Below are positions 35,515 through 46,597 of a DNA stretch of 49,400 nt, piece by piece. The position numbers were made by a program, and so were the translations under genes. Within the stretch, counting starts at the first letter, position 1; every line of letters begins with the position of its first letter. Origin of the DNA: Massilia agri (GTDB lineage Bacteria; Pseudomonadota; Gammaproteobacteria; Burkholderiales; Burkholderiaceae_D); contig NZ_JANUHA010000027.1 of assembly GCF_024753255.1 (NCBI RefSeq), positions 1-49,400 of the forward strand, given 5' to 3'. Under the pieces are notes generated by a model. That model ran no database searches, had not been told where the DNA came from, and was given only the letters and a program-made list of their open reading frames with translations.

Positions 35515-36885
35515 ATGCCTCACGCCCGCATCTCTTCCTCACTGCTGGCCGCCTTGCTCGCCACCGCCGCGTCCGCAAGCGCCGCGCCGGCCGCGCCGGA
35601 CCTGACCCGCCAGCAGCCGCAAATCAAGAAAATCCTCGCCGAAATCTCGCCCAAGCGCATCGAAGGCTACGTCGCCAAGCTGGTGAGCTTCGGCACCCGC
35701 CACACGATGTCGGAAACGGAATCCGACACCCGCGGCATCGGCGCGGCGCGTCGCTGGATCAAGGCCGAGCTGGAGCGCTGCGGCGCCGGCAGCAATCTGC
35801 AGGTGTCCTTCGACAGCCACATTGCCCCGGTCTCGGCGCGCATCTCGCGTCCGACCGAGATCGTCAACGTGGTCGCCACCCTGCCGGGCAGCCAGGATGC
35901 CTCGAAGGACCGCATCTACGTCACCAGCGGCCACTACGATTCGCGCGTGTCCGACGTGATGAACTACACCGCCGACGCCCCCGGCGCCAATGACGACGCC
36001 TCGGGCACGGCGGCCGTCATGGAACTGGCGTGCGTGATGTCGAAATACAAGTTCGACGCGACCCTGGTGTTCATGGCCGTGGCCGCGGAAGAGCAGGGGC
36101 TGCTGGGCGCCCGCCACTGGGCGACCCAGGCGCGCCAGAAGAATCTGAACATCGCCGGCATGTTCACCAACGACATCATCGGCAGCTCGCGCGCCGACAA
36201 TGGCAAGGTGGACAACAAGCAGGTGCGCCTGTTCTCGCAAAGCATTCCGGCGACCAAGGAAATGAGCGAGGCCGTGCGCCAGCTGGTGGCGACCGGCGGC
36301 GACAGCGATTCGCTCTCGCGCCAGCTGGCCCGCCACACCAAGGAGCAGGGCGAGCGCTACGTGAAGGACTTCAAGGTGTCCGTCATCCACCGCGCCGACC
36401 GCTACCTGCGCGGCGGCGACCACATGCCGTTCCTGGAGCAGGGCTATGCCGCGCTGCGCTTCACGGAGCCGGCGGAAGACTTCTCGCACCAGCACCAGGA
36501 CCTGCGTACCGAAAATGGCAAGGTCTATGGCGACCTGATCGAGTTCAATGATGTTGACTACATCGCCAAGGTGACCCGGGTGAACGCCGCGGCGCTGGCC
36601 TCGCTGGCCCTGGCCCCGGCGGCGCCGCAGCAGGTCAAGCTGCGCACCGACAAGCTGACCAACGATTCGACCCTGGTATGGCAGGCGAATCCCGAACCGG
36701 ACGTGGCCGGTTACCGCATCGTCTGGCGCGAGACCACCGCCGCCAACTGGCAGGGGTCGAAGTGGGTCGGCAACGTCACCGAGGCCACGGTCGACCTGTC
36801 GAAGGACAATGTGTTCTTCGGCGTGCAGGCGGTGGACAAGGACGGCAACGTCAGCGTCGCCACCTATCCGATGCCGCAGCGCTGA
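35515..36885 (+). CDS. Secreted M28-family zinc aminopeptidase
   Basis: The 456-aa protein has a signal peptide (cleavage near 23) and an M28 peptidase domain. Metal ligands are visible: His140 and Asp142 in TSGHYDS, Asp160/161 in GANDDASG, the Glu pair 192-193 in AAEEQGLLG, Asp220 in FTNDIIG, and a His in FSHQHQD (about 325). The C-terminal 90 residues resemble a fibronectin III-like domain (VKLRTDKLTNDSTLVWQ..., ending VDKDGNVS). I chose the ATG at 35515 because AAAGG lies 6 nt upstream. It probably releases amino acids from external peptides. Confidence 0.9.
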   Translation: MPHARISSSLLAALLATAASASAAPAAPDLTRQQPQIKKILAEISPKRIEGYVAKLVSFGTRHTMSETESDTRGIGAARRWIKAELERCGAGSNLQVSFDSHIAPVSARISRPTEIVNVVATLPGSQDASKDRIYVTSGHYDSRVSDVMNYTADAPGANDDASGTAAVMELACVMSKYKFDATLVFMAVAAEEQGLLGARHWATQARQKNLNIAGMFTNDIIGSSRADNGKVDNKQVRLFSQSIPATKEMSEAVRQLVATGGDSDSLSRQLARHTKEQGERYVKDFKVSVIHRADRYLRGGDHMPFLEQGYAALRFTEPAEDFSHQHQDLRTENGKVYGDLIEFNDVDYIAKVTRVNAAALASLALAPAAPQQVKLRTDKLTNDSTLVWQANPEPDVAGYRIVWRETTAANWQGSKWVGNVTEATVDLSKDNVFFGVQAVDKDGNVSVATYPMPQR

Positions 36886-36899
36886 TCCGGCAGCAGCAC

Positions 36900-36926
36900 G
36901 GACCGGCCTCGCCTCGAGGCCGGTCC
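36900..36926 (+). terminator. Perfect hairpin after the M28 peptidase gene
   Basis: GGACCGGCCTC and GAGGCCGGTCC form an 11-bp perfect stem with a GCCTC loop, 15 nt past the stop. There is no T-run, so it may stabilise the mRNA end rather than terminate by itself. Confidence 0.5.
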
Positions 36927-36950
36927 CGTACGCCACCTTGCGGACCGGAT

Positions 36951-36956
36951 TAGAAT
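36951..36956 (+). promoter_or_regulatory. Candidate -10 of cysM
   Basis: TAGAAT lies 32 nt before the cysM ATG. No convincing -35 at standard spacing was seen, so the assignment is tentative. Confidence 0.35.
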
Positions 36957-36987
36957 AGCGGTTTAGAAAATCGCGAAAGAGCAAGGA

Positions 36988-37890
36988 ATGGCTTACAAGA
37001 CCATCGAAGACACAATCGGCAACACCCCGCTGGTGCGCCTGGTGCGCCTTCCCGGTGCGGATGCGGCCGCCCGCAACAACGTCATCCTCGCCAAGCTCGA
37101 GGGCAACAACCCGGCCGGCTCGGTGAAGGACCGCGCCGCCATGTCGATGCTGCGCGGCGCCGAGGAGCGCGGCCAGATCAAGCCGGGCGACACCCTGATC
37201 GAAGCCACCAGCGGCAACACCGGCATCGCGCTGGCGATGGCGGCGGCGATCCGCGGCTACAAGATGGTCCTCCTGATGCCGGACAACCTGTCCATCGAGC
37301 GCCGCCAGAGCATGGCGGCCTATGGGGCCCAGATCATCCTGACCCCGAAGTCGGGCGGCATGGAGTACGCGCGCGACATGGCCGACCAGATGCAGAAGGA
37401 CGGCCAGGGCATCATCCTCGACCAGTTTGCCAATGGCGACAATCCGCGCGCCCACTACGAGACCACGGGTCCCGAGATCTGGCGCGACACCGATGGGCGC
37501 GTGACGCATTTTGTCAGCGCCATGGGCACCACCGGCACCATCATGGGCGTGTCGCGCTACCTGAAGGAACAGAACGAGTCGGTCCGCATCATCGGCGCCC
37601 AGCCGGAGGAAGGTTCCTCGATCCCCGGCATCCGCAAGTGGCCGGAAGCCTACCTGCCGAAGATCTACGAGAAGGCGCGCGTGGACCAGGTCGAACAGGT
37701 GAGCCAGGCCGCGGCCGAACAGATGGCGCGCCGGCTGGCGGCGGAGGAGGGCATCTTCTGCGGCATCTCGGCGGCCGGCGCCTGCGAAGTGGCGCTGCGC
37801 ATCTCGCAGACCGTGGAGAACGCAACCATCGTCTTCATCGTGTGCGACCGGGGCGACCGCTACCTGTCGACCGGGGTATTCCCGGCCTGA
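36988..37890 (+). CDS. cysM: Cysteine synthase B
   Basis: The 300-aa PLP enzyme makes cysteine from O-acetylserine with sulfide or thiosulfate. The PLP lysine is K47 in NPAGSVKDRAA. The loop TSGNTGIAL (about 72-80) and the glycine-rich GTTGTIMGVSRYL are present. The shorter length and ARNNVILAKLEGNNP start favour CysM over CysK. AAGG precedes the ATG. A strong terminator follows. Confidence 0.94.
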   Translation: MAYKTIEDTIGNTPLVRLVRLPGADAAARNNVILAKLEGNNPAGSVKDRAAMSMLRGAEERGQIKPGDTLIEATSGNTGIALAMAAAIRGYKMVLLMPDNLSIERRQSMAAYGAQIILTPKSGGMEYARDMADQMQKDGQGIILDQFANGDNPRAHYETTGPEIWRDTDGRVTHFVSAMGTTGTIMGVSRYLKEQNESVRIIGAQPEEGSSIPGIRKWPEAYLPKIYEKARVDQVEQVSQAAAEQMARRLAAEEGIFCGISAAGACEVALRISQTVENATIVFIVCDRGDRYLSTGVFPA

Positions 37891-37927
37891 TCCGCAAGCG
37901 GCGTCGCGGGCGGCGAATGCGCAAACG

Positions 37928-37956
37928 AAAAAGCCATCCCGAGGGATGGCTTTTTT
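37928..37956 (+). terminator. cysM terminator
   Basis: AAAAAGCCATCCC and GGGATGGCTTTTTT form a perfect stem with a GA tip. T-runs on both strands make it bidirectional, serving also the convergent HTH gene. Confidence 0.9.
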
Positions 37957-38047
37957 GCTGGTGCGGCGACGCCCGGATCGAAACAATGTCCCGGTAACAA
38001 CATCACAGACAGCAGGGCGCCGGGCCCTGCGGCGCAGCGAAGGGCGA

Positions 38048-38383
38048 TTACGCCTCTTTCGGTGCGGCGCCTTCTTTCGGCTTGAACTGCTTGTCGCTGA
38101 TGCGGAACTTGGCGCGGCGGTCGCCCATGAGATAGCGCAGGTCGCGGATCGACAGGTCGCTGACTTCATGCATGCGGATCAGCAGCGAAGCGCCGACCGG
38201 CAGGCGGTGGTGGCGGATCTTCGAGATCACCGGCGGCGCCACTTCCAGGGCGCGCGACAGTGCTGCGTCGTTCTTCAGGCGGAGGTTCTCGATCAGGGTG
38301 TCGAGCAGGCGATTCGGGTTGTACTGCAGGAGTTCATCGGACTCCGAATCGCTGTTCATGTCGATGCCGACTTGGTTTGTCAT
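38048..38383 (-). CDS. Small HTH-containing hypothetical protein
   Basis: The 111-aa protein starts with an acidic region and has a compact helical domain (about 28-90). The segment NDAALSRALEVAPPVISKIR resembles the helix-turn-helix of Cro/CI-type regulators. The C-terminus is basic (RRAKFRISDKQFKPKEG). A regulator is the best guess. The ribosome-binding site is AGGAT before ATG. It ends facing cysM and shares its terminator. The upstream 449 bp are unusually AT-rich. Confidence 0.65.
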   Translation of the reverse strand: MTNQVGIDMNSDSESDELLQYNPNRLLDTLIENLRLKNDAALSRALEVAPPVISKIRHHRLPVGASLLIRMHEVSDLSIRDLRYLMGDRRAKFRISDKQFKPKEGAAPKEA

Positions 38384-38832
38384 GATTCAATATCCTATTT
38401 TTGGGTTGGACGGAGCCCCATGCGGCGCCCGGCTCCAGACTGGTAATTTCGTAATTTTCTATTCAATTGTACAACTAATTTCTTATCTGATACTTAATGG
38501 TAATAAGAATCAGGGTCTTCCCTTCAGAATTGTTGTCTCATCGCAACAATAGCCGCAATGCAATTCTCTCACAAACTCACGGAAATGGTTATTATTTTTT
38601 GGTCAATCAAAAGTGTAGTGTGAACGCGGCTTTGATGCCGCACGGTATGAAAACCGCTGACAGAATAATAAGAAAACAGGGGGTATAAGGGCCGCGCAGA
38701 TGTTTCTATGGAGAATCTACGGGATAAGGATGCATACACCTGGGGGGTATGCAGAAGAAGTGGTAGCTTTACGACAGGGGAGGACGGGGCAGTCAGTTAC
38801 AAATCGATACAAACTTTCCCGTCCGGCAATGC
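38384..38832. other. AT-rich intergenic region
   Basis: This 449-bp stretch is clearly more AT-rich than its surroundings. I see a TTGTACAA palindrome near 38466 and an inverted repeat TGCATAC/GTATGCA (38731-38753). There is no reading frame with a ribosome-binding site. The promoter of the HTH gene must be at its left end. The rest may be a decayed mobile fragment or a regulatory region. Confidence 0.5.
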
Positions 38833-40017
38833 TTACTCAGCCCGCGCCGCACCCGCTGCACGGCCGAGTTCGATCACCGACATGGCATAGAAGTAACTGC
38901 GGTTGTATTTGGTGATGGCAAAGAAGTTATCGTTGGCGACCCAGTACTCGGTCGCCTCGGCGCCGTTCTGCAGATCGACCAGGCCATAGAGGCGCTCGCT
39001 TGGGAGGCTGGTCGCTGTCGTCACGCCTGCCGCGCGCAGTTCCTCGGGGCGCAGGGTGGCGGCCAGGCCGCGCTCCAACAGCGGTTCCCAGGCCTGGTTC
39101 GGCGACACGTCGGCGGCGAACACCGGGCTGCCGCGGTGTTCCGGGTTCCAGCCGTGCTGGATCAGGAAGTTGGCCACGCTGCCGATCGCATCCTCGGAAG
39201 AATTGCGCAAGTCGATCTGGCCGTCCTTGTCGAAGTCGACGCCGAATTTCAGGATATTCCCGGGCATGAACTGCGGCATGCCGACCGCGCCGGCGAAGGA
39301 GCCCAGCAGCGAGAACGGGTCGAGCTTGTGCTCGCGCGCGAACAGCAGGGTGTTGGCCAGTTCGCTGCGGAAGAAGGCCATGCGGCTCGCGCGGTTCGGG
39401 GTCTCCGGATAGGCGAAGGCGAGGGTGGCCAGGGTGTCCGGCACCCGGAACTTGCCGGTATCGCGGCCATAGATGGTCTCGATGCCGATGATGCCGACGA
39501 TGATCTCGGCCGGCACGCCATAGGCTGCCTCGGCGCGCGCCAGGGCCTGGGCGTTCTCGTTCCAGAAGCGCACGCCGGCGCGGATGCGGATCGGCTCGAT
39601 GAAGCGGTCGCGGTAGGCTTGCCAATTCTTCGGCTTGCCCGGCGGCGCAGGCTTCATGAGCTGCACCGCCGAGTCGATGAAGCGGGCCTGGCCGAACAGC
39701 GATTCCAGCTCGCTGCGCTCGAAGCCGTGCTGGGCGACCATCTCCTCGATGAACTCTCGCACCGCCTGCCATTCGAGGAAGTTGCTGTGCTCGCCGTCGT
39801 AGTCGATCACGGCCGCCGCCGGGGCGGCCTTGATCACGCGGGTGGACTTGATGGCGATGCGCTTGCCTGGTTTGGCCTTGGCCTTGGTCTTGCCGGCCTT
39901 GGCTTTCGAGGCCTTGGTCTTGCTGTGGGCGGGAACATCCTTCGCGCTCGCTGCGGCGCTTCCGATCGGGGAAAACGCCATGGCCAGCGCGGCAAGCAGG
40001 GGAACAAACGATTTCAT
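38833..40017 (-). CDS. mltB: Lytic murein transglycosylase B
   Basis: The 394-aa enzyme cuts peptidoglycan glycan strands to 1,6-anhydro ends. A signal peptide (about 1-24) is followed by a Lys/Ala-rich linker (27-65) and the catalytic domain. The catalytic glutamate is E180 in GIIGIETIYGRDTG, and MPQFMPGNILKFGVDFD and the calcium-type loop DKDGQIDL are typical. No lipobox is seen, so it is probably a soluble periplasmic form. Its start overlaps the transglutaminase stop by four bases, making it last of the moxR operon. Confidence 0.92.
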   Translation of the reverse strand: MKSFVPLLAALAMAFSPIGSAAASAKDVPAHSKTKASKAKAGKTKAKAKPGKRIAIKSTRVIKAAPAAAVIDYDGEHSNFLEWQAVREFIEEMVAQHGFERSELESLFGQARFIDSAVQLMKPAPPGKPKNWQAYRDRFIEPIRIRAGVRFWNENAQALARAEAAYGVPAEIIVGIIGIETIYGRDTGKFRVPDTLATLAFAYPETPNRASRMAFFRSELANTLLFAREHKLDPFSLLGSFAGAVGMPQFMPGNILKFGVDFDKDGQIDLRNSSEDAIGSVANFLIQHGWNPEHRGSPVFAADVSPNQAWEPLLERGLAATLRPEELRAAGVTTATSLPSERLYGLVDLQNGAEATEYWVANDNFFAITKYNRSYFYAMSVIELGRAAGAARAE

Positions 40018-42035
40018 CTAAGCTGTGACAATAGACTCTTCAAGGTGGCGGCCAGCTGCGCGGAAGCCTGCGGCTGGGGCGGCGCATAGCGCCAGGCGCT
40101 ATAGCGGCGCAAGAACTCGACGGCGGCTTCGCGTGATGGCGGCGCCAGCTGTTGCGAGGCCGCGATCCGGGCCGCGTAGGCGGTGGGCCCTTCGTCCGCT
40201 GCGCGTGCCAGGCCCAGGTGGGCGAGGCGCTTGCATAGGACGGAGTATACCGCCTCGATAGGGTCAATTGCCTTGCGGCGATAGAAAATTCTGGCCAGCA
40301 GCAACATCAATACGCTAATGCTTGCCAGTCCGGCAAAGCGCCAGTCCGAAAGCAGGGATTGCAGGCTTTGCATCACCCCGGCCTGGCGTTCCGGCGTGTA
40401 GTTCAGCACCCACTGGTTCCAGCCGTTGTTGACCGCGCCGATCGCATTGCGCAGCTTGACCAGCAGGGAGTCTTCGCCGGCGCGGAACAGCGACAGTCCG
40501 CGCAGCGCATCGATGCCGAAGGGCGCCGGCGGCTGGACCGCGGAGGCCAGGTTGCGGCGCACCCGCTCGGGCGCCACGGCGGCCGTCGGGTCCACGCGCA
40601 CCCAGCCGCGGCCGTGCATCCAGACCTCGGCCCAGGCATGGGCGTCGGACTGGCGCACCGTGACGAAACCGTCGATGGGATTGGGTTCGCCCCCCTGGTA
40701 GCCGGTGACCACGCGCGCCGGAATGCCGGCCGCGCGCATCAGGAACACGAAGGCGCCCGAGTAGTGCTCGCAAAAGCCGGCCCGGGTCCCGTACAGGAAC
40801 TCGTCGACCGAGTGGCGGCCCAGCAGCGGCGGCTCCAGCGTGTAGCTGTAGGGCTGCTCGCGGAACTGGCGCAGCACGGCATTGACGCGATCCCTCGGAT
40901 CGGCGAGCTTGCGCAGGGCCAGGCCCGCAGCCAGCGCCCGCGGGTTGTAGCCATAGGGGAGCAGCAGCCACTGGTTCGCTCCCGGCAGGGCGTCGCCGCC
41001 GTCGAGCGTGTAGTCCGGGTAGGAGGTCATCGCATAGCGCACGCGCTGTTCCAGGGCGCGGTCGCTGGTCAGCTCGATCTGGTGCGAGACCTGGCTGCGG
41101 TAGCCGTCGATCTCGGGCAGGTGGCCGGGCATGTCGAGCGTGAACAGCCAGCGGGTGTCGGAAGGCTCGAGGGTCAGTTCGTAGCGCACCGCTTCGCCGC
41201 GCACGCGCAGCGAGATATTGTCGAGGTCGGGCCGCGAACCGCCGCGCGTCCACGCGGTGCCGTCGAATGCGTCCAGCACCAGGCCGCGCCAGTAGAGTTT
41301 CGACTTGTCCGGCACGGGGCCGTCGAAGCGCACCCGGAAGGCTGGGTCGTCCGACATGGCCAGGTTCGACATCTGGCCCGGCGCCATGCGTTCCGACAGC
41401 CCCGACTTGCCGCTGCCGCTTCCGCCGGAACCCGGCATGCTCCACAGCGGGCCGCCCAGGCGCGGGAAGACGAAGAACATGGCGACTGCGACCGGCGCGG
41501 CGAATAGCAGCATCTTGCCGCTCATCGCCAGGCGCGCGCGCAGGGGCGGCACGGCGCCGGTGAACTGGAAGGAGATCTGGGTGGTGAGCAGGGCCAGCAC
41601 CGCCGCCACTGTCAGGACCGCGGTGCCGATGCCCTGGGCGTAGAAGAAGTTGGTCAGCACCAGGAAGAAGCACAGGAAGATCACGACATACAGATCGCGG
41701 CGCGCGTGCATCTCCAGCATCTTGAAGGCGACCAGCAGCACCAGCATGGCCACGCCGGCATCGCGCCCGAGCAGGGTGTGATAGCTGAACTGCACCCCCG
41801 CCATCGCGCCGGCCGCGATCGGCAGCAGCACCAGGCTTGACGGCATGCGCTTGCCGCGCAGGGTGATGTAGCCGCGCCAGGCCAGGGTCGCGGCGCACAG
41901 CAGCGAGACCCACAGCGGCAGGTGGGCGGTGTGCGGCGCCAGCACCAGCACCGCGCTTCCGAGCAGCAGCAGGGTATCGGCCTTGTCGCGCGGGAGCGGC
42001 AGCGCGAACAGCGGCGGCTTGACGGCGTTTTTCAT
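40014..42035 (-). CDS. TgpA-type membrane transglutaminase (DUF3488)
   Basis: The 673-aa protein has five to six N-terminal membrane helices (about 20-200, DUF3488), a periplasmic transglutaminase core and a last membrane helix (about 565-585) before a cytoplasmic DUF4129-like tail. The catalytic cysteine is C422 in RAGFCEHYSGAF, followed by the His in SDAHAWAEVW and the Asp in RVDPTA. In Pseudomonas TgpA is essential, but its substrate is not settled. It overlaps DUF58 (ATGA) and mltB (ATGA), so all four genes move as one translational unit with moxR. Confidence 0.92.
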   Translation of the reverse strand: MKNAVKPPLFALPLPRDKADTLLLLGSAVLVLAPHTAHLPLWVSLLCAATLAWRGYITLRGKRMPSSLVLLPIAAGAMAGVQFSYHTLLGRDAGVAMLVLLVAFKMLEMHARRDLYVVIFLCFFLVLTNFFYAQGIGTAVLTVAAVLALLTTQISFQFTGAVPPLRARLAMSGKMLLFAAPVAVAMFFVFPRLGGPLWSMPGSGGSGSGKSGLSERMAPGQMSNLAMSDDPAFRVRFDGPVPDKSKLYWRGLVLDAFDGTAWTRGGSRPDLDNISLRVRGEAVRYELTLEPSDTRWLFTLDMPGHLPEIDGYRSQVSHQIELTSDRALEQRVRYAMTSYPDYTLDGGDALPGANQWLLLPYGYNPRALAAGLALRKLADPRDRVNAVLRQFREQPYSYTLEPPLLGRHSVDEFLYGTRAGFCEHYSGAFVFLMRAAGIPARVVTGYQGGEPNPIDGFVTVRQSDAHAWAEVWMHGRGWVRVDPTAAVAPERVRRNLASAVQPPAPFGIDALRGLSLFRAGEDSLLVKLRNAIGAVNNGWNQWVLNYTPERQAGVMQSLQSLLSDWRFAGLASISVLMLLLARIFYRRKAIDPIEAVYSVLCKRLAHLGLARAADEGPTAYAARIAASQQLAPPSREAAVEFLRRYSAWRYAPPQPQASAQLAATLKSLLSQLR

Positions 42036-43053
42036 GCCGCCTCCAGGCCGTACAGGGCCAGCGCGCGCAGGCAGGCCGCCTGGTGGGCCGCGCCATTGGC
42101 GGCATCGTAGTGCAGCGCGCCCAGGCGGAAGGCGTAGGGCAGGGCGCGCTGTTCGGCGTCCAGCACCCAGCGCGTCATGCGCGACAGGCGCAGTTCCAGG
42201 TCGAGATGGGCGGGCAGGGTGGCGAAGTCGAGCACCAGTTCGTCGCCCGTCGCGCCTTCGAAATGCTTGGTCACGAGCTGGCCGCCCAGGCTGGGGTCGA
42301 GCCGCGCGATCTGGCGCCAGGCGAGCTGGCGCGGCGAGTCGCCGGCCTGGTAGCTGCGCACGCCGGCGAAGTCGTCGCGATTGTCCAAGGTCGGGCCCGC
42401 GCGCCCGCTGCCGCTTGCGCTGCCCGACATCGGCAGCGGCGGCGCGCCTTCTTCGGGACGCGGATAGACCAGGGCGCGCGCGGCCGGACGCCAGTAGCTC
42501 CAGGCGCGGTAAAGGCCCAGCGGGAAGCGGGTGGACAGCACCACGCGCGCCGGCTGCAGCCAGCCGCGTTGCGTGGTCGGCACGGCCAGCAGCACCGCCG
42601 CGCTGCCGTCAGGCTTGACGTCGACCACATGGCGCGGCTCCTTCACGTCGTCGAAGTCGATCCAGATGCCGTAGCGCGCCAGCTTCGTGCGGTTGCTCAG
42701 GTGGAGTTCGAACTGCGCTTCCTGGCCGGCGAAGACCTGGGGCATGCGGCCCTGCTGCAAGGCCAGGTGGGCCAGGTTGCGGTAGGTGAAGACCATGTCG
42801 ACCAGGGCGCAGGACAGCGCCAGGAAGGTCAGGGCGAAGCCCAGGCCCAGCTGGTAGTTGATCGAACCGATGAGCAGGACCAGCAGCAGCACCGCGAAGC
42901 CGATGCCGGCGCGGGTGGGCAGGATGAAGACCCGGCGCTGGCTCAGCACCACCTCGCCCGCGTCCAGGGCACCGCGGCGCGGCAGCCACTTGCCGGTGCT
43001 GCGCCTCAGCCAGCCCCGAAAGCCGGCCCGACCCGCGCGCCCCGCGACCGCCA

Positions 43054-43054
<1 letters not shown>
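42032..43054 (-). CDS. DUF58 domain protein
   Basis: The 340-aa protein has two membrane helices (about 48-95) and a DUF58 domain with the typical VRSYQAGDSPRQLAWRQIAR. DUF58 proteins have a von Willebrand-like fold and work with MoxR AAA+ ATPases. I chose the ATG at 43054, which overlaps the moxR stop by one base (TAATG). The reading frame stays open further upstream only as a shadow of moxR. The MoxR-DUF58-transglutaminase order is common in proteobacteria and is thought to act as a chaperone-assisted unit in the envelope. Confidence 0.9.
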
Positions 43055-43974
<920 letters not shown>

Positions 43975-44030
43975 AGATGGGTTCCAGTGATCCGTTCGGT
44001 GCGCAGTGCCGAGCAGGCCGGCGCGGCATC

Positions 44031-44040
44031 ATGGTAGATT
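44031..44040 (+). promoter_or_regulatory. Candidate promoter of the deacetylase gene
   Basis: TGGTAGATT is a TG-extended -10 similar to that before gyrA. It lies 112 nt before the chosen start and faces away from moxR. Confidence 0.4.
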
Positions 44041-44151
44041 AGCGCCATTGGCAAGCTTTGTACTCCGTCGGCAACAAGCCTTCGCACCGATTCTATGCGA
44101 GATCGGCGACGAGGGTGCGCTATGGATGAGCAGGCACGGAGACCCCAGAAC

Positions 44152-45081
44152 ATGAGCACAGCAATCTACAGCCACCCCGACTGCCTGCGGCACGAGATGG
44201 GCGACTGGCACCCCGAGTGTCCCGAGCGCCTGCGCGCGATCGACGACCAGCTGATCCTGGCGCGCCTGGATGGCCTGCTCGAGCAGCGCAGCGCGCCGCT
44301 GGCCGAGCTCGAGGACGTCCTGCGCAACCACACGCCGGGCGCGGTGGCGCTGGTGCGCGACAACGTGCCGGCCGCCGGCGACTATTATCCGCTCGACGGC
44401 GACACCATCCTCTGCCACGACAGCTACCGCGCGGCCCTGCGCGCGGCCGGCGCGGCGGTGGCCGCGACCGACGCCGTGATCGCGGGCGAGGTCGACAACG
44501 CCTTCTGCTCGGTGCGCCCGCCCGGCCACCACGCCACGCCCACCGAAGCGATGGGCTTTTGCTTTTTCAATAACGTCGCCATCGCGGCGCGCCATGCGAT
44601 GGAGGTGCACGGTCTCGAGCGGGTGGCGATCGTCGACTTCGACGTCCACCACGGCAACGGCACCGCCGACGCCTTCCGCAACGATCCCAGGGTGCTGATG
44701 GTGAGCCTGTTCCAGCATCCCTTCTATCCCTACTCGGACCCGGAACCGATCACGGCCACCAGCGTCAACGTGCCGGTGCCGGCGCTTGCCGACGGCGACA
44801 CCGTGCGCAAGCTGGTGACGGACCTCTGGCTGCCGGCCCTGCACGCCCACCAGCCGCAGATGATCTTCGTTTCCGCCGGCTTCGACGGCCACCGCGAGGA
44901 CGACATGGGCGGCATCGGACTGGTGGAAGCCGACTACGCCTGGATCACGCGCCAGGTCATGGCGGTGGCGAAGCAGTACGCGCACGGCCGCATCGTCAGC
45001 TGCCTCGAGGGTGGTTACGCCCTGTCGGCGCTGGGGCGCAGCGTGGTGGCCCACCTGAAAGTGCTGGCCGAGCTCGAATAA
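44152..45081 (+). CDS. HDAC-superfamily deacetylase (acetoin-utilisation type)
   Basis: The 309-aa zinc enzyme belongs to the arginase/deacetylase superfamily. Key motifs are the family start HPECPERL, the RPPGHHA active-site histidines, DFDVHHGNGT (zinc ligands) and SAGFDGHREDDMGG. In bacteria such enzymes remove acetyl groups from lysines or polyamines. The substrate is unknown. I chose ATG at 44152 (MSTAIYSHPDC) from family similarity. An ATG at 44122 with GAGGG before it is possible. The TnpB element lies directly downstream. Confidence 0.88.
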   Translation: MSTAIYSHPDCLRHEMGDWHPECPERLRAIDDQLILARLDGLLEQRSAPLAELEDVLRNHTPGAVALVRDNVPAAGDYYPLDGDTILCHDSYRAALRAAGAAVAATDAVIAGEVDNAFCSVRPPGHHATPTEAMGFCFFNNVAIAARHAMEVHGLERVAIVDFDVHHGNGTADAFRNDPRVLMVSLFQHPFYPYSDPEPITATSVNVPVPALADGDTVRKLVTDLWLPALHAHQPQMIFVSAGFDGHREDDMGGIGLVEADYAWITRQVMAVAKQYAHGRIVSCLEGGYALSALGRSVVAHLKVLAELE

Positions 45082-45144
45082 GCCCGCGCTTATCGCTTGC
45101 CTAGTCACGGAACTCAGCCGGCCGTCTCTCGTCTAACGATTTAC

Positions 45145-46597
45145 AGTACACGGGCTGAACATGCGGCGCTGACAATGAAGAATAAGGGTCCTCGGCCCGC
45201 CTTTGCCGGAAGCGCAACAACCGTCACCAACTGAGCTTGGCATTGGAAAGTGAACATGTTGCTGGCGCACCGGATCAGGATTGACGCGAGTGCGGCCGAG
45301 CGTGACTATTTCTCGCGCGCGGCCGGTACTGCCCGTCGCGTTTGGAACTGGGCCCTTGGCGAATGGCAGCGCCAGGCCGCGCTGGGTTTGAGACCGAACG
45401 CGATGGCGCTCAAGAAGCAATTCAACCGCATCAAATACAGCGATCCCGCCTGGCTCGATGGCGACGGAAAGCCCTGGCTGCGTAGCATCCACCGCGACGC
45501 CCATTCGCAGCCTTTCTTGAATCTGGCCAAAGCTTGGTCGCGTTACTTCGACCAGTGCCATGATGGCCGTCCCGCTCGCCCACCTCGATTCAAGAAGAAG
45601 GGCCGCTGTGCCGACAGTTTCTATATTGCGAATGACAGGTTCCGTTTGGAGGGAATGAGCGCGGTGCTTCCCAAAGTCGGCAGGGTGAAGCTGCGCGAGG
45701 CGCTGCGCTGGCCGGGGAGGATACTCGGCGCGAGCGTGTCGCGCGAAGCTGGGGAATGGTTTCTTGCGATCCAGGTCGATGTGCCGGAGCAAGATGCGCG
45801 CCGGTCCCGCACCCGGGATGGGGTCGTCGGCGTTGACCTGGGGGTGACTAGCGCCGCAACCCTGTCGACCGGCGAAAAGATCGCGGCGCCACGCCCATTC
45901 GAGGCGGCGCTGCGACGCGTGCACATCCGCAGTCGCCGCCTCTCGCGCAAGCTGCAGATGGCCAAGATGGCGGTCGGAGTCGTGGGCCGGATCCCCAAGA
46001 ACACCCGGTTGCCGGTATCGAAAAATCGAGGCAAGGTAGCCAACGCGCTATCACGCCAGCAAGCGCGCATCGCGCGGGTGCGCCGCGATTTTATCCACAA
46101 AGTGACTACTCGTCTCTGTCGCGAAAACCAAGCGATAGTGATCGAGGACCTGCACGTGAAGGGTATGTTGACCAATGCCCGCCTATCGCGCGTGATCGCC
46201 GATATCGGGTTTTACGAGATCCGGCGTCAATTGCAATACAAGGCGCTTCGCTACGGCACCGATCTGGTACTGGCGGACCGCTGGTACCCGTCCAGCAAGT
46301 TGTGCTCGAAGTGTGGCACGAAAAACGAAGATCTCGCCCTTGCGGAACGCAACTGGACTTGCGGCGTGTGTGGCACCGAGCACGACCGCGACGTGAACGC
46401 GGCGAAAAATCTGCAACGGCTCGCCACCAACGCCCTTGGGGCTGCAACGGCGCTACCCGTGGCGAGCCTGGCGGTAACGCTGGGCACTGCCGCCGGCCTG
46501 GCGCCGGCGGGAGGCGGGAAAGTCACGCCTGTCAGGTACGAGCACGGTCAGCAGGACGGTTCGGGGCAGGAAGAGAACGATGCGCATTGTCGTCAAC
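45145..46597 (+). mobile_element. IS200/IS605-group TnpB-only element (approximate ends)
   Basis: An element carrying only tnpB, without a Y1 transposase, fits the IS1341 type. The left end is placed after TTTAC (45140-45144), and the right end at TCAA (46594-46597), both known cleavage-site types in this group. The ends are inferred from these motifs, not from an empty-site comparison. Sequence from about 46480 to the right end should encode the guide RNA scaffold and overlaps the tnpB 3' end. Confidence 0.55.

Noticed and set aside
38708..38890. A 60-aa rightward frame in the AT-rich gap
   Set aside because: No ribosome-binding site, and its 3' part is antisense to mltB.
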